From contig CAMFKP010000006.1 of assembly GCA_945957385.1 (NCBI GenBank), forward strand, positions 34,269 to 98,268: a DNA stretch of 64,000 bases, given 5' to 3'. Shown here in pieces: positions 1 through 7,213 of the stretch (position 1 is the first letter of the stretch; every line of letters begins with the position of its first letter). Under the pieces are notes generated by a model. That model was given only the letters and a program-made list of their open reading frames with translations, was not told the DNA's origin and ran no database searches. A program made the translations under genes and the position numbers. This DNA is from an uncultured Aeromonadaceae bacterium (GTDB lineage: Bacteria; Pseudomonadota; Gammaproteobacteria; Enterobacterales; Aeromonadaceae).

Positions 1-758
1 GAGGCGTCCAGCGTGATGCGATAGAAGCCGCTCTCGGTGATCTGCAGCGCCGCATTGGCGCCATTGTCGCCGGTCACCAGCGGGTAGGCGGTATCCAGCT
101 CGGCGGTGGTCACGCTATCCAGGTTAATGGTAAAGGCGTGGTCCCAGCCGGCATTGGCAATCTTGAACTCCTGCCGGCCCGGCGTGAACTGGGTGGTCAA
201 CGCATAGATACCATCCCCCTGATAGGTCAGCGGATAGGAGGTGCCCCAGCCATTGAAGCCCCCCCGCAGATAGAGGTCATAGCTCAGCGGCGGCACATCC
301 TGGCTGAACGACAGCACCGGGTGCGCCGGATCATCGACATTCAACTCGAAGTCGTATCGGCCGGCATTCTCGATCGCCAGAATCATATTCGCCCCTCCGT
401 CTCCCGTGGTCAGCGTGGCCGGCGTGCCCGGCTGGATACGGGTCTCTTTTTCCAGATCGGCGGTGAAGGTGGTGGCCAGAGACCAGTCGCTGTCGGCCAC
501 CTTGAAGGCCGACAGGCTCTGTTTGAACAGCACATTGTCGAGATGGTAGCGGCCGGAACGAAACGTGAACTTGTAGGCATCCTGTGCCGACCAGCTGCTG
601 AATTCGCCCTTGAGATAGAGATCGGCGGTGTAGGGGGCCTTGGGATCCGTTGGTTTCCCCGGGTCAACCGGTGACGATGACCCGGAGTCATTACACCCGG
701 CCAACGCCATTCCGGCCAGACACAACGGCACTACGGTAAATGGCAAACGATGAGACAT
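1..758 (-). CDS. Surface lipoprotein with tandem starch-type repeats (N-terminal part)
   Basis: The reading frame is open from the ATG at 758 to the window edge, so only the first 252 codons are visible. A signal peptide ends in a lipobox (Leu-Ala-Gly-Cys, Cys22) and residue +2 is Asn, which predicts an outer-membrane lipoprotein. A Ser/Pro/Asp linker follows. Two related domains of about 100 residues come next, each opening with a Leu-Tyr-Leu-(Lys/Arg)-Gly stretch and Trp-containing motifs (SSW, FNGWG) and each ending in a beta-rich block. Such repeats precede the catalytic part of surface amylases and pullulanases in Vibrio and Aeromonas relatives, so a starch-active enzyme is likely, but no catalytic domain is in view. 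An AGGAG ribosome site precedes the start. The gene is divergent from the LysR gene. Confidence 0.75.
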   Translation of the reverse strand, partial: MSHRLPFTVVPLCLAGMALAGCNDSGSSSPVDPGKPTDPKAPYTADLYLKGEFSSWSAQDAYKFTFRSGRYHLDNVLFKQSLSAFKVADSDWSLATTFTADLEKETRIQPGTPATLTTGDGGANMILAIENAGRYDFELNVDDPAHPVLSFSQDVPPLSYDLYLRGGFNGWGTSYPLTYQGDGIYALTTQFTPGRQEFKIANAGWDHAFTINLDSVTTAELDTAYPLVTGDNGANAALQITESGFYRITLDA

Positions 759-1143
759 GAGAGGCTCCTGAAGAGAGGACTGTCGTACCGGCATCCGAGC
801 GTTCAGATGCCACATCAGGAGAGGTTCCGCACCAGGGCGCCGGCATCACCGTCAGCCAGCGCAGTGCGGGCGCAGCGGCCTGGGCGCCGGGGAGATCCTC
901 TTGATATGGAGGGTGACTGTATCGAGCGGCCACGGGGTTCAATAATGCAATGCACCCGCAACGCCATAGATGGCATCTATAGCTACAGTGGCGATCGTGA
1001 CCCAGCGCAAAAAAGCCGGTGAATTGGCACTTTTCCCGATGCTTGGAATTGGGATCTATCCGTCTTTTCAGCAACTTGAGCTGCCTTGGCGCCAATTGGC
1101 GAGCTGATTGACACCCGTGCGTGCGGATTCTATTGTGCCCGCC
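759..1143. other. Divergent intergenic region, lipoprotein gene / LysR gene
   Basis: This 385-bp spacer must carry the promoters of both divergent genes. I see no coding potential and no repeat. I looked for MalT-type boxes because of the starch-type lipoprotein and found none convincing. Confidence 0.5.
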
Positions 1144-2109
1144 ATGGAGACCGGCAAGACGCAAGGCTTGGCCATCGTGGATAAATTGCTGCAACAATTT
1201 CTGGAAGTCGCCAGCTGCAAGAACCTCAGCCAGGCGGCGAAACGGCTCTATCTGAGCCAGCCGACACTGACGCACAACATGAAGCGCCTGGAGGCCTCCC
1301 TCGGTCTGGAACTGTTTACCCGCTCCGCCAGCGGCATCACGCTGACCGAAAGCGGTGAACTGTTGCATGAGCAGGCTCGCATCATGCAACGCATCTATGA
1401 GCAGACGTTGCACAAGCTGGAATTTATCCGCCAGCGCAGTGAACGCGGTCTGCGCATCGGTGCCGGTCATGCATGGTGGCACCCCTTGCTGCGGCCGGTG
1501 CTGCAACAGTATCGGCAACAGCATGCGGCCGCATCGCTGAACGTCGATCTCGGCAACCACCTGCGACTGCTGGATATGTTGCTCAACGGCGATATCGATC
1601 TGTTTGTCGGTCACGAGATCCACGGCCTGACCAGCAAGGCCGGGCTGCTGTTTGTGCCGCTGTTTCTCTCGCACGACGAGGTCTTCGTCCGCGCGGGCCA
1701 CCCGTTGCTCGGTCGGCCCTGCCATCACAGCGACCTGCTCGACTATCCGAGCCTGCTGGTCACGCCGGACGAAAACCGCTACCTGCATCTGGTGGATGAT
1801 CTGCAGCCCAAGAAGCAGCAGCGCAGCCTGCTGCAACTGAACGAAAAAATCATCTACACCAGCAACTCCATCATGGTCAGCATCGATCTGATCCGCGACA
1901 CCAATGCGGTGATGCCCTATCCCCGCGCCATGGCGCGCTTTTTCTACGAGTTCGGGATTCAACCTGTGACTATGGTGGAGCGCTATAACCAGGGGGTGGT
2001 CGGGGTCTATCTGCCACGCGAGACGGCTGACGATCCCCATGTCACCCAGCTGCTGACGCTGATCCGCGATCAGGTCAATCACCTGGGGGAACGGATTACC
2101 ACCTTCTGA
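1144..2109 (+). CDS. LysR-family transcriptional regulator
   Basis: This 321-residue protein has an N-terminal winged helix-turn-helix (about residues 8-65, with the pattern LSQAAKRLYLSQPTLTHNMKR) and a C-terminal periplasmic-binding-protein-like effector domain. This is the standard LysR layout and length. I chose ATG at 1144 over the upstream TTG at 1108 because it gives the usual short lead before the first helix. The gene is divergent from the lipoprotein gene, the usual arrangement for a LysR regulator and its target, but the inducer and target cannot be read from sequence. The GC-rich composition matches its neighbours. Confidence 0.85.
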   Translation: METGKTQGLAIVDKLLQQFLEVASCKNLSQAAKRLYLSQPTLTHNMKRLEASLGLELFTRSASGITLTESGELLHEQARIMQRIYEQTLHKLEFIRQRSERGLRIGAGHAWWHPLLRPVLQQYRQQHAAASLNVDLGNHLRLLDMLLNGDIDLFVGHEIHGLTSKAGLLFVPLFLSHDEVFVRAGHPLLGRPCHHSDLLDYPSLLVTPDENRYLHLVDDLQPKKQQRSLLQLNEKIIYTSNSIMVSIDLIRDTNAVMPYPRAMARFFYEFGIQPVTMVERYNQGVVGVYLPRETADDPHVTQLLTLIRDQVNHLGERITTF

Positions 2110-2133
2110 CGCCTCCCGCCCGCTGTGGGGCGC

Positions 2134-2361
2134 TTAGCGCTGTACCTGGGCTATGGCGTCGAGACGAATGACCAGCGGAGTCTCGACACCGGGACATGAC
2201 AGCCGCAGCCACTCACTCTTGTCGGCGCGGGTTTCGACATCCAGGATCCGCCCACGATGGACGGCCTGGTCATGCAGTATCAGTGTCACCTCCTGCCGCT
2301 GTAGGCAGGCCAACTCCAGTTGCTCGATCAGCGCGCAGCCGACCGGTTGATAGACTGTCAT
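2134..2361 (-). CDS. rof: Rof-like Rho-binding antiterminator
   Basis: This 75-residue protein shares with E. coli Rof the opening Tyr-Gln-Pro, a central LELAC motif, a beta strand with Leu-x-Leu, and a C-terminal arginine-leucine-aspartate strand before the end. Rof proteins have an Sm-like fold, bind the Rho RNA-binding domain and reduce Rho-dependent termination. The ATG overlaps the stop codon of the DUF3142 gene (ATGA), and an AGGAG site sits within that gene's 3' end, so it is translationally coupled as the last gene of a three-gene unit. A link to the two secreted or membrane proteins upstream is not established. Confidence 0.75.
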   Translation of the reverse strand: MTVYQPVGCALIEQLELACLQRQEVTLILHDQAVHRGRILDVETRADKSEWLRLSCPGVETPLVIRLDAIAQVQR

Positions 2362-3140
2362 CTTGTCGCTCCTGAGTGCTGTGATACCGGGGGCGAGTTA
2401 AGCAAAAAAACCACTTCGCCGCGGTAGTTGGGCTGCGCGGCAAACTGGCGCTGCCAGCGCGGATCCCACTCACCATGCTGTACCAGACCAAGGCGAAACG
2501 GCAACGTCAATTGCCGCAATGCCGGCAGGTAGGCCGCATAATTGGCCACGGTGTGACGCCCGCGATAGGTCTGAACCACCAGCTCGTCCACCACGCCATG
2601 CAAACCGTTCAGCGTGGCGATGTCGCCATTGGCGCCCCAGTCGAGCAGCCCAGTGATGCCGAGCTGGCACTCGGCCGGCAGCTGCCGGCGCAGGTGGCGC
2701 AAGAAGCGGGCATAGTCGGCCAGGGCCGGCGTCGCGGCATCGAAATCAATCTGGATTCCGATCACCCGATTGCCCCGCGCCTGCCACGCCGCGCGCTGGC
2801 GCAGCAGATCCCGCACCACCTCCGGCGACCAGTCGAGGGTCGACACCCGGTAACTGAGCCACAGCTCCGGCACCGCCAGTGCCGAGGGCGGAACCCCCTG
2901 GGGCTGCAGCCGGCTGCGCCCGGCGTCACGCTGCACCTGGCCCTGCAACAGATAGAGCCGCTCGGCCTGCGCCAGTGCCGGCTGCGGTCGCACCCCGCCC
3001 CACAGCCAGAACGCGCGGTATGCCGCGGCAGCGACCCGGGTCACCGGCGGCGCCACGCCATCCGGTGCCTGGCTCCAGCGCACCAGGCCCGCCGTCATCA
3101 GCGCGACCACCACGACGACGGCCGCCCGCCAACGGGTCAC
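2358..3140 (-). CDS. DUF3142 family protein, membrane-anchored
   Basis: I start this 260-residue protein at the GTG at 3140, which overlaps the previous stop as GTGA; an in-frame start further upstream would lie inside the preceding gene. An N-terminal hydrophobic segment rich in Val and Ala (about residues 6-20) is a signal anchor. The body has TIM-barrel-like features typical of DUF3142: the strand GIQIDFDA with acidic residues, a LGITGLLDW segment, and an ELVVQTYRG segment. Conserved acidic residues on strand ends suggest a glycoside-hydrolase-like fold, but no activity is known to me. It is coupled at both ends, with the TPR-type protein before and Rof after. Confidence 0.7.
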   Translation of the reverse strand: MTRWRAAVVVVVALMTAGLVRWSQAPDGVAPPVTRVAAAAYRAFWLWGGVRPQPALAQAERLYLLQGQVQRDAGRSRLQPQGVPPSALAVPELWLSYRVSTLDWSPEVVRDLLRQRAAWQARGNRVIGIQIDFDAATPALADYARFLRHLRRQLPAECQLGITGLLDWGANGDIATLNGLHGVVDELVVQTYRGRHTVANYAAYLPALRQLTLPFRLGLVQHGEWDPRWQRQFAAQPNYRGEVVFLLNSPPVSQHSGATR

Positions 3141-5218
3141 CAGTAATACTTCTGCTGCTGGGCCCACGGCGATTGCGCATACTGCTTCTTCAGCGTCAGG
3201 AACCAGCGCTGGCGCTCCGCCTTCGGGATCTCCTCGCTACCACAGTGGTTATAACCGCTGGTGGCGAAGCAGTTGACGGCGCGGAACAACGCATAGCTGC
3301 GCTGATCCTGCGGCGCCTTAGCATCGGCGATCACCTGCCGATAGAGCGCCAGCCGCCCCTGGGCCGCACCGGCAAACGGCTCGGCGGCGCCCCCCAGCAA
3401 GGTGGCACCGGGCTTGGCCCCGAGCGGTGACTCATCCCAGCCCTGGCGGTAGATAAACTCGCCCAGACAGTTGCGCGCCTGTGCCGTCGGCTGCTTGGCC
3501 AGCGTGGCCACGGTATCGGCCAGCGCCGGGCAGGCATACCCCTCCTCGCTGCGGGCGCCCTGGCTGAACGGCGCCAGGTCGAACGGCGTCGTACCGAGCG
3601 CCGGCTGCAACAGAGCCCGATCGGTGACGAAGTCACGGTATTGGCCATGCTGCAGATCCTTGTACAACAAGGTAAACAGCGCCGTGTTGCGCAGCTCGGT
3701 CGGCAGCTGCCCGTTCTGCGCCACCTGACGCAACAACGGCGCCGGCGCCGAGAAGCGCAGCAACAGATCGCGCAGCGCCGGCCGCGTCACCGGGCTGTCG
3801 GCGGCGAACAGCTGGGCCACCTTGCCGGCGCGCTCCAGCGTCAGCGCCTGCGCCAGCTCAATCAACTGCTGCTGCAGGGCATCCGGGTGCGCCGCGGCCA
3901 GCTGCTGCCAATGGGTCTCGGCGGCGGGCCACTGCTGCAGCGCCATCAGCGCCATGCCACGCAACACCTGCCGGCTGAACGTCAGCAGATCCAGAGACTG
4001 GCCCGCCGGCAGCGGCGCAGTGGCCGCCACGGCGGCATACTCCTTGGCGACATAGAAGCGTTGTGCCAGTTGCAGATAGTCAAACCAGGCGGCCGGCGTC
4101 AATGCCGCCTGCTGGGTTGCCAGCTCCTCGGCGGTCAACGGCTGCCAGCGGGTCTCGCCCTCCACATGGGGACGCAGGCGCCGCAGATCCTGCGCCAGCA
4201 ACAGGCGCGGATCTGCGCTGCCCTTGCCATCAGCCAGCAGCTTGAGATCGATCTCGTTCCACAACGTCATGTCCTGCGGCGCCGCCAACGCCTGCTGGTA
4301 GTCCGCCGTCAGCTGGGCGCCGTCACCGGCTAACCAGTGCACGCGGCGATAGAGCCCTTTGGCCGAGGCGGCATATTGTCCCTGGGGATAGGCCGCCAGA
4401 TAGCGATCCAGCGCCTGGGCCGCCTCGCTGGCCTGCAGCGCATCCACCTTGGTCGGATCGAAGAAGCCGTACTCGTCCAGCGCATTCGCCTGGGCGGCGT
4501 TGATCGCCACCCGCGCCAGCATATATAGCGCCGTCTGCTGCGGCCAGGCGCTGCCCTGCTGGCTCAGCGCGGCAAAACGGGTCTGGGCCTCGGCGAAGTC
4601 GCCGAGATAAAAAGCCCGCGCCGCCAACAGATAATCCCGATACGGCGCCGCCGCGGCCGAGGTCGGCAGCGCGGCATAGTCTGGCAGTCCGTCCGCCTGG
4701 CACTGCCCGAGCAACACCAGACGCGCCTCGGCCAGCGCGCGCGCCTCCTCTGCGCTCAGCCCGGCCTGTGACAGCGCCTGCAGGAAGGCACTGGCGGCGG
4801 CCGGACGGTTCAACGCACAGCGCCCCTCCAGCCAGCCGTCGGCCCGTTGCTGTGCCGCCTGCAGCACGGCCGGATCCACCCCGAGCGCCTGTGCCTGGGC
4901 CAGCCAGTCTGCACTGGCGGCGGCCGATTCGGGCGCCGCCAGATCGCTGACCGCAAACGGCACCGTCAGCGGCTGTGTCTTGCCGTCGCTATCGGCGGCG
5001 GCCAGCGTCGTCAACCCCTGCTCACGAGCCAGTAACGCCAGCGTGATGCGGGTGTCATTATCCGGTGACAGGAACGGCAACCCGGTCAGGCCGCACTGTT
5101 CGGCCTGCAGCTGCAACGTCAGCGGCGGTGAACAGTCGATATCGGCACAGGCCGCCGCCGGGCCGGCACAAGCCAGCAGTACCATGCCGGCCAACGGCCG
5201 GTAAGCAAACGCGTTCAT
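3137..5218 (-). CDS. Secreted TPR-type protein of unknown function
   Basis: This 693-residue protein starts at the ATG at 5218, which has a GGGGAGAG ribosome site; the frame runs further upstream but without initiation signals. A signal peptide (hydrophobic LAGMVLLACAGPAAA) precedes a short Cys-containing start of the mature protein. The rest is almost entirely Ala/Leu/Gln-rich helices in a repeat pattern (for example residues 190-300 and 400-520), as in TPR or solenoid scaffolds. Near the C-terminus two Cys flank a Tyr-Asn-His segment, and the protein ends in Lys-Tyr-Tyr-Trp. I do not recognise a named family. Coupling to a DUF3142 protein suggests the two act together in the envelope. Confidence 0.7.
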   Translation of the reverse strand: MNAFAYRPLAGMVLLACAGPAAACADIDCSPPLTLQLQAEQCGLTGLPFLSPDNDTRITLALLAREQGLTTLAAADSDGKTQPLTVPFAVSDLAAPESAAASADWLAQAQALGVDPAVLQAAQQRADGWLEGRCALNRPAAASAFLQALSQAGLSAEEARALAEARLVLLGQCQADGLPDYAALPTSAAAAPYRDYLLAARAFYLGDFAEAQTRFAALSQQGSAWPQQTALYMLARVAINAAQANALDEYGFFDPTKVDALQASEAAQALDRYLAAYPQGQYAASAKGLYRRVHWLAGDGAQLTADYQQALAAPQDMTLWNEIDLKLLADGKGSADPRLLLAQDLRRLRPHVEGETRWQPLTAEELATQQAALTPAAWFDYLQLAQRFYVAKEYAAVAATAPLPAGQSLDLLTFSRQVLRGMALMALQQWPAAETHWQQLAAAHPDALQQQLIELAQALTLERAGKVAQLFAADSPVTRPALRDLLLRFSAPAPLLRQVAQNGQLPTELRNTALFTLLYKDLQHGQYRDFVTDRALLQPALGTTPFDLAPFSQGARSEEGYACPALADTVATLAKQPTAQARNCLGEFIYRQGWDESPLGAKPGATLLGGAAEPFAGAAQGRLALYRQVIADAKAPQDQRSYALFRAVNCFATSGYNHCGSEEIPKAERQRWFLTLKKQYAQSPWAQQQKYYW

Positions 5219-5349
5219 CGTCTCTCCCCAGAGCAAATTTGTTGTCATTTGAATCGAATTGTTGCCGCGGATTATGCCGTCCCGCGGCGCGGGCGGCCAC
5301 CCCGGCCGGCGCAATTCGTCGTCGCACGCCACTTTTCGCCGGCAACGGG

Positions 5350-5426
5350 GATTACACGAAAAAAGCACTGCCAAATTGCGGCGATTATTAAGTGAGATTT
5401 AATAATCCAGCCAAACGGGCGGTGGC
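5350..5426 (+). repeat. 77-bp dispersed repeat, copy 1 (internal 9-bp palindrome)
   Basis: This stretch matches 48613-48689 in the opposite orientation. The first 58 positions differ at six, and similarity continues more weakly over the last 19. At its heart is a perfect inverted repeat, GATTATTAA - 7 bases - TTAATAATC (5383-5407), preceded by a conserved block with GCACTGCCAAATTG. In this copy outer CTGCC and GGCAG segments could extend the dyad. It lies between genes. Confidence 0.8.
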
Positions 5427-5441
5427 AGGCCAGAAATGACA

Positions 5442-5465
5442 AGCCCGGCACTGCTGGGCCGGGCT
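5442..5465 (-). terminator. Hairpin terminator after modD
   Basis: There is a perfect 8-bp stem AGCCCGGC/GCCGGGCT with an 8-base loop. On the minus strand it is followed by a moderately T-rich stretch. It lies about 105 bp beyond the modD stop codon. Confidence 0.5.
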
Positions 5466-5570
5466 CGGGGACACACTCCTCAGGTAAATCACGGGTCTTG
5501 CCGCTCAAACTGACCGAGAAGTTGTTGCCCCCAGTATGGTTCATTCATCCGCCGGATGCGAGTCGCTGCC

Positions 5571-6425
5571 TCATTCGGGCGTGACCCGTACCTGGACATC
5601 GCGAGGCGGCGCCAGGTAGGGCGCCGTGGTGACCAGCACATCCGCGCCGCTGGCGGCATAGGCGCAGACATTCTGCAGCTGGATGCCCCCGGCCGCGGCG
5701 ATCAGCGGCACTCGCGCCAGCGACCCGAGCTCGGCGCGCAGCGCGGCGATCTGCGGCGGGGTGAACTTCTCCAGCTGCAACACATCGACGCCGGCCCGGG
5801 CCCACGCCAGCGCCTCGTCCGCGGTTGCCACCTCCACCACCAGCTTGCGCTCCGGCGTGTGCTGCCGGTAGTGCTGCACCAGCTCAACCGGGCCCAGCTG
5901 CGGCATAAACTGCCGGTGTTCGGCAAACAGCAACAGGCTGTCGGAGAGCCCGAGCCGATGCGGCACGGCCCCACCACAGAGGATGGCCTTGATCGCCGCC
6001 GCCTTGCTGCCGGGGAAATGTTTGCGCGTGCAGCTGACCACCACGCCCGGCCGCGCCTGCTGCGCCAGCGCCACCAGCTCGGCGGTATAGCTGGCGATGC
6101 CGGAGAGGTACTCCATCAGCGTCTGGGCCATTTTCCACACCGCCATCAACTCGCTGGCCGTGCCGCCGAGGCTGAGGATCGGCTCGCCGGGCTGTAACCA
6201 CTGCCCGCTGGCCGCCATGGCGCCCGAGCGCGTCAAACCGCGCAGCTGCCCCATGCGCAGCGCCTCCTCGCAGCCACACACCCGCATCGGATCGCGGGCG
6301 GTAAAGTGCAGGACGCCGCGCCGCTCGGAGAAGCCGAGCAGCAGGCCGGTCAGATCACCGGTCGGGGCATCCTCCAGCAACCAGCTGCTGAGCAATGCAT
6401 CGGATAACAGATAGGGATTGAGCAT
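5571..6425 (-). CDS. modD: ModD, molybdenum-associated phosphoribosyltransferase-like protein
   Basis: This 284-residue protein is homologous to quinolinate phosphoribosyltransferase (NadC): an N-terminal LLxEDxPxGDLT motif (about residues 16-26), a SGIASYT segment, CTRKHFPGSK with the phosphate-binding Arg-Lys, and a C-terminal AAAGGIQLQN loop. The KHFPG and SKAAAIKAILCGGAVPHRLGLSD segments mark the ModD branch, which is found with molybdate transport genes and has no settled biochemical role. Divergent molbindin and the nearby modA support this over NadC. A ModE-like site lies 134 bp upstream. Confidence 0.85.
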   Translation of the reverse strand: MLNPYLLSDALLSSWLLEDAPTGDLTGLLLGFSERRGVLHFTARDPMRVCGCEEALRMGQLRGLTRSGAMAASGQWLQPGEPILSLGGTASELMAVWKMAQTLMEYLSGIASYTAELVALAQQARPGVVVSCTRKHFPGSKAAAIKAILCGGAVPHRLGLSDSLLLFAEHRQFMPQLGPVELVQHYRQHTPERKLVVEVATADEALAWARAGVDVLQLEKFTPPQIAALRAELGSLARVPLIAAAGGIQLQNVCAYAASGADVLVTTAPYLAPPRDVQVRVTPE

Positions 6426-6724
6426 GTCCTCTCCTTGCTGCGGGCGTCACAAACCCGACAACCGCTGTCGTATTTGTCGCCACGCCTTATACATCCGGGG
6501 TGATAACGCCCGCTGGCGCACATCGAGTTAAAACTCATTTTTTACCGCCACCACGTGGCCGCTATGGTGGCAAGACACTAACGAAGCCCCTTATTGTGCC
6601 CGTGAGCCCGCCAACCGGGCTCTGGTTTCCTCTCGCTGTCTGCTCGATCGCGCCTCGGTGTTACCGCCAGAATGCGAAAAGCAGGCCAGCTACCACAAAA
6701 GACAACAACGACAGGAGTCACATC
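6426..6724. other. Divergent modD / molbindin promoter region
   Basis: This 299-bp spacer between divergent molybdenum genes holds the ModE-like dyad at 6559-6584 near its middle, and a GGAG ribosome site just before the molbindin ATG. I see no gene in it. Confidence 0.5.
6559..6584. promoter_or_regulatory. Putative ModE box, modD/molbindin spacer
   Basis: The dyad reads CCGCTAT - 12 bases - CTAACGA. The E. coli modA operator has arms of the form CGTTAT and ATAACG separated by 12 bases, and this site keeps that spacing with one mismatch in each 7-base arm relative to the box before modA here. It is nearly equidistant from the two divergent genes. Confidence 0.5.
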
Positions 6725-7153
6725 ATGAACGTCAGCGCCCGCAACATTTTCTCCGGCAGCATTTCTGCCATCGTTCCCGGTAGCGTCAACGCCGAAGTCG
6801 AACTGACTCTGGCCGGTGGCGACAAGCTGGTGGCGATCGTCACCCTCGGCAGCATTGAGGCGCTGGGTCTGGCCGTCGGCGTGGCCGCCAGCGCGCTGGT
6901 CAAGGCACCCTGGGTCATTCTGGTCACCGGTGACAGCGGACTGCGCTTCAGCGCCCGCAACCAACTGACCGGCACCGTCAGCGCCCTGGCCAAAGGCGCC
7001 GTCAACACCGAGGTCGCACTGACGCTGGGCGGCGGCACCGTGGTGCACGCCATCATCACCAACGAGGCGGTGCTGGAACTGGGGCTGAGCGTCGGCAGCC
7101 CTGCCACCGCGCTGATCAAGGCCAGCCACGTGGTGCTGGGCGTCCCCGCCTAA
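6725..7153 (+). CDS. Molbindin with two Mop (TOBE) domains
   Basis: This 142-residue protein consists of two tandem Mop domains of about 68 residues. Each begins SARN, continues with a (S/T)G(S/T)(I/V)SA segment and a VN(A/T)EV(E/A)LTL strand, and ends SALVKA or TALIKASHV. Such proteins assemble into small oligomers that bind molybdate or tungstate in the cytoplasm and serve as oxyanion stores. I chose ATG at 6725 for its AGGAG site and because the first domain begins directly there; the frame extends further upstream without a plausible start. It is divergent from modD and convergent with the porin gene. Confidence 0.88.
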   Translation: MNVSARNIFSGSISAIVPGSVNAEVELTLAGGDKLVAIVTLGSIEALGLAVGVAASALVKAPWVILVTGDSGLRFSARNQLTGTVSALAKGAVNTEVALTLGGGTVVHAIITNEAVLELGLSVGSPATALIKASHVVLGVPA

Positions 7154-7169
7154 GCGCAGCGCAGAGACA

Positions 7170-7197
7170 CCAGGGCCCCGCACCTGCGGGACCCTGG
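7170..7197. terminator. Bidirectional hairpin between molbindin and porin genes
   Basis: The near-perfect stem CCAGGG.CCCGCA / TGCGGG.CCCTGG has a 2-base loop and one opposed mismatch. It sits between the two convergent stop codons. No strong T-run follows on either side. Confidence 0.5.
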
Positions 7198-7213
7198 CAT
7201 CACCCCCTCTCGA

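Larger units (their letters stand above)
5219..5570. other. Intergenic region between modD and the TPR-type gene
   Basis: This 352-bp spacer holds, on the modD side, a terminator hairpin, then the first copy of the 77-bp dispersed repeat, then the promoter region of the minus-strand TPR-type gene. Short open frames across it run through the hairpin and look spurious. Confidence 0.6.

Noticed and set aside
759..1143. MalT boxes for the starch-type lipoprotein gene
   Set aside because: Only loose GGAG-type matches are present; no pair of GGGGA(T/G)GAGG-like boxes.
691..2082. Long minus-strand open frame opposite the LysR gene
   Set aside because: It is an antisense frame of a clear LysR coding sequence in GC-rich DNA, has no ribosome site, and its composition (many His, Gln, Ala) is that of a shadow frame.
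5272..5544. Minus-strand frame of 90 codons over the repeat and terminator
   Set aside because: It is interrupted in function by the terminator hairpin and the repeat, and the composition does not look coding.
6490..6520. Additional ModE half sites (ATAACG) near modD, also near 9313 and 9430
   Set aside because: They are single half sites without a partner at 12 bases.
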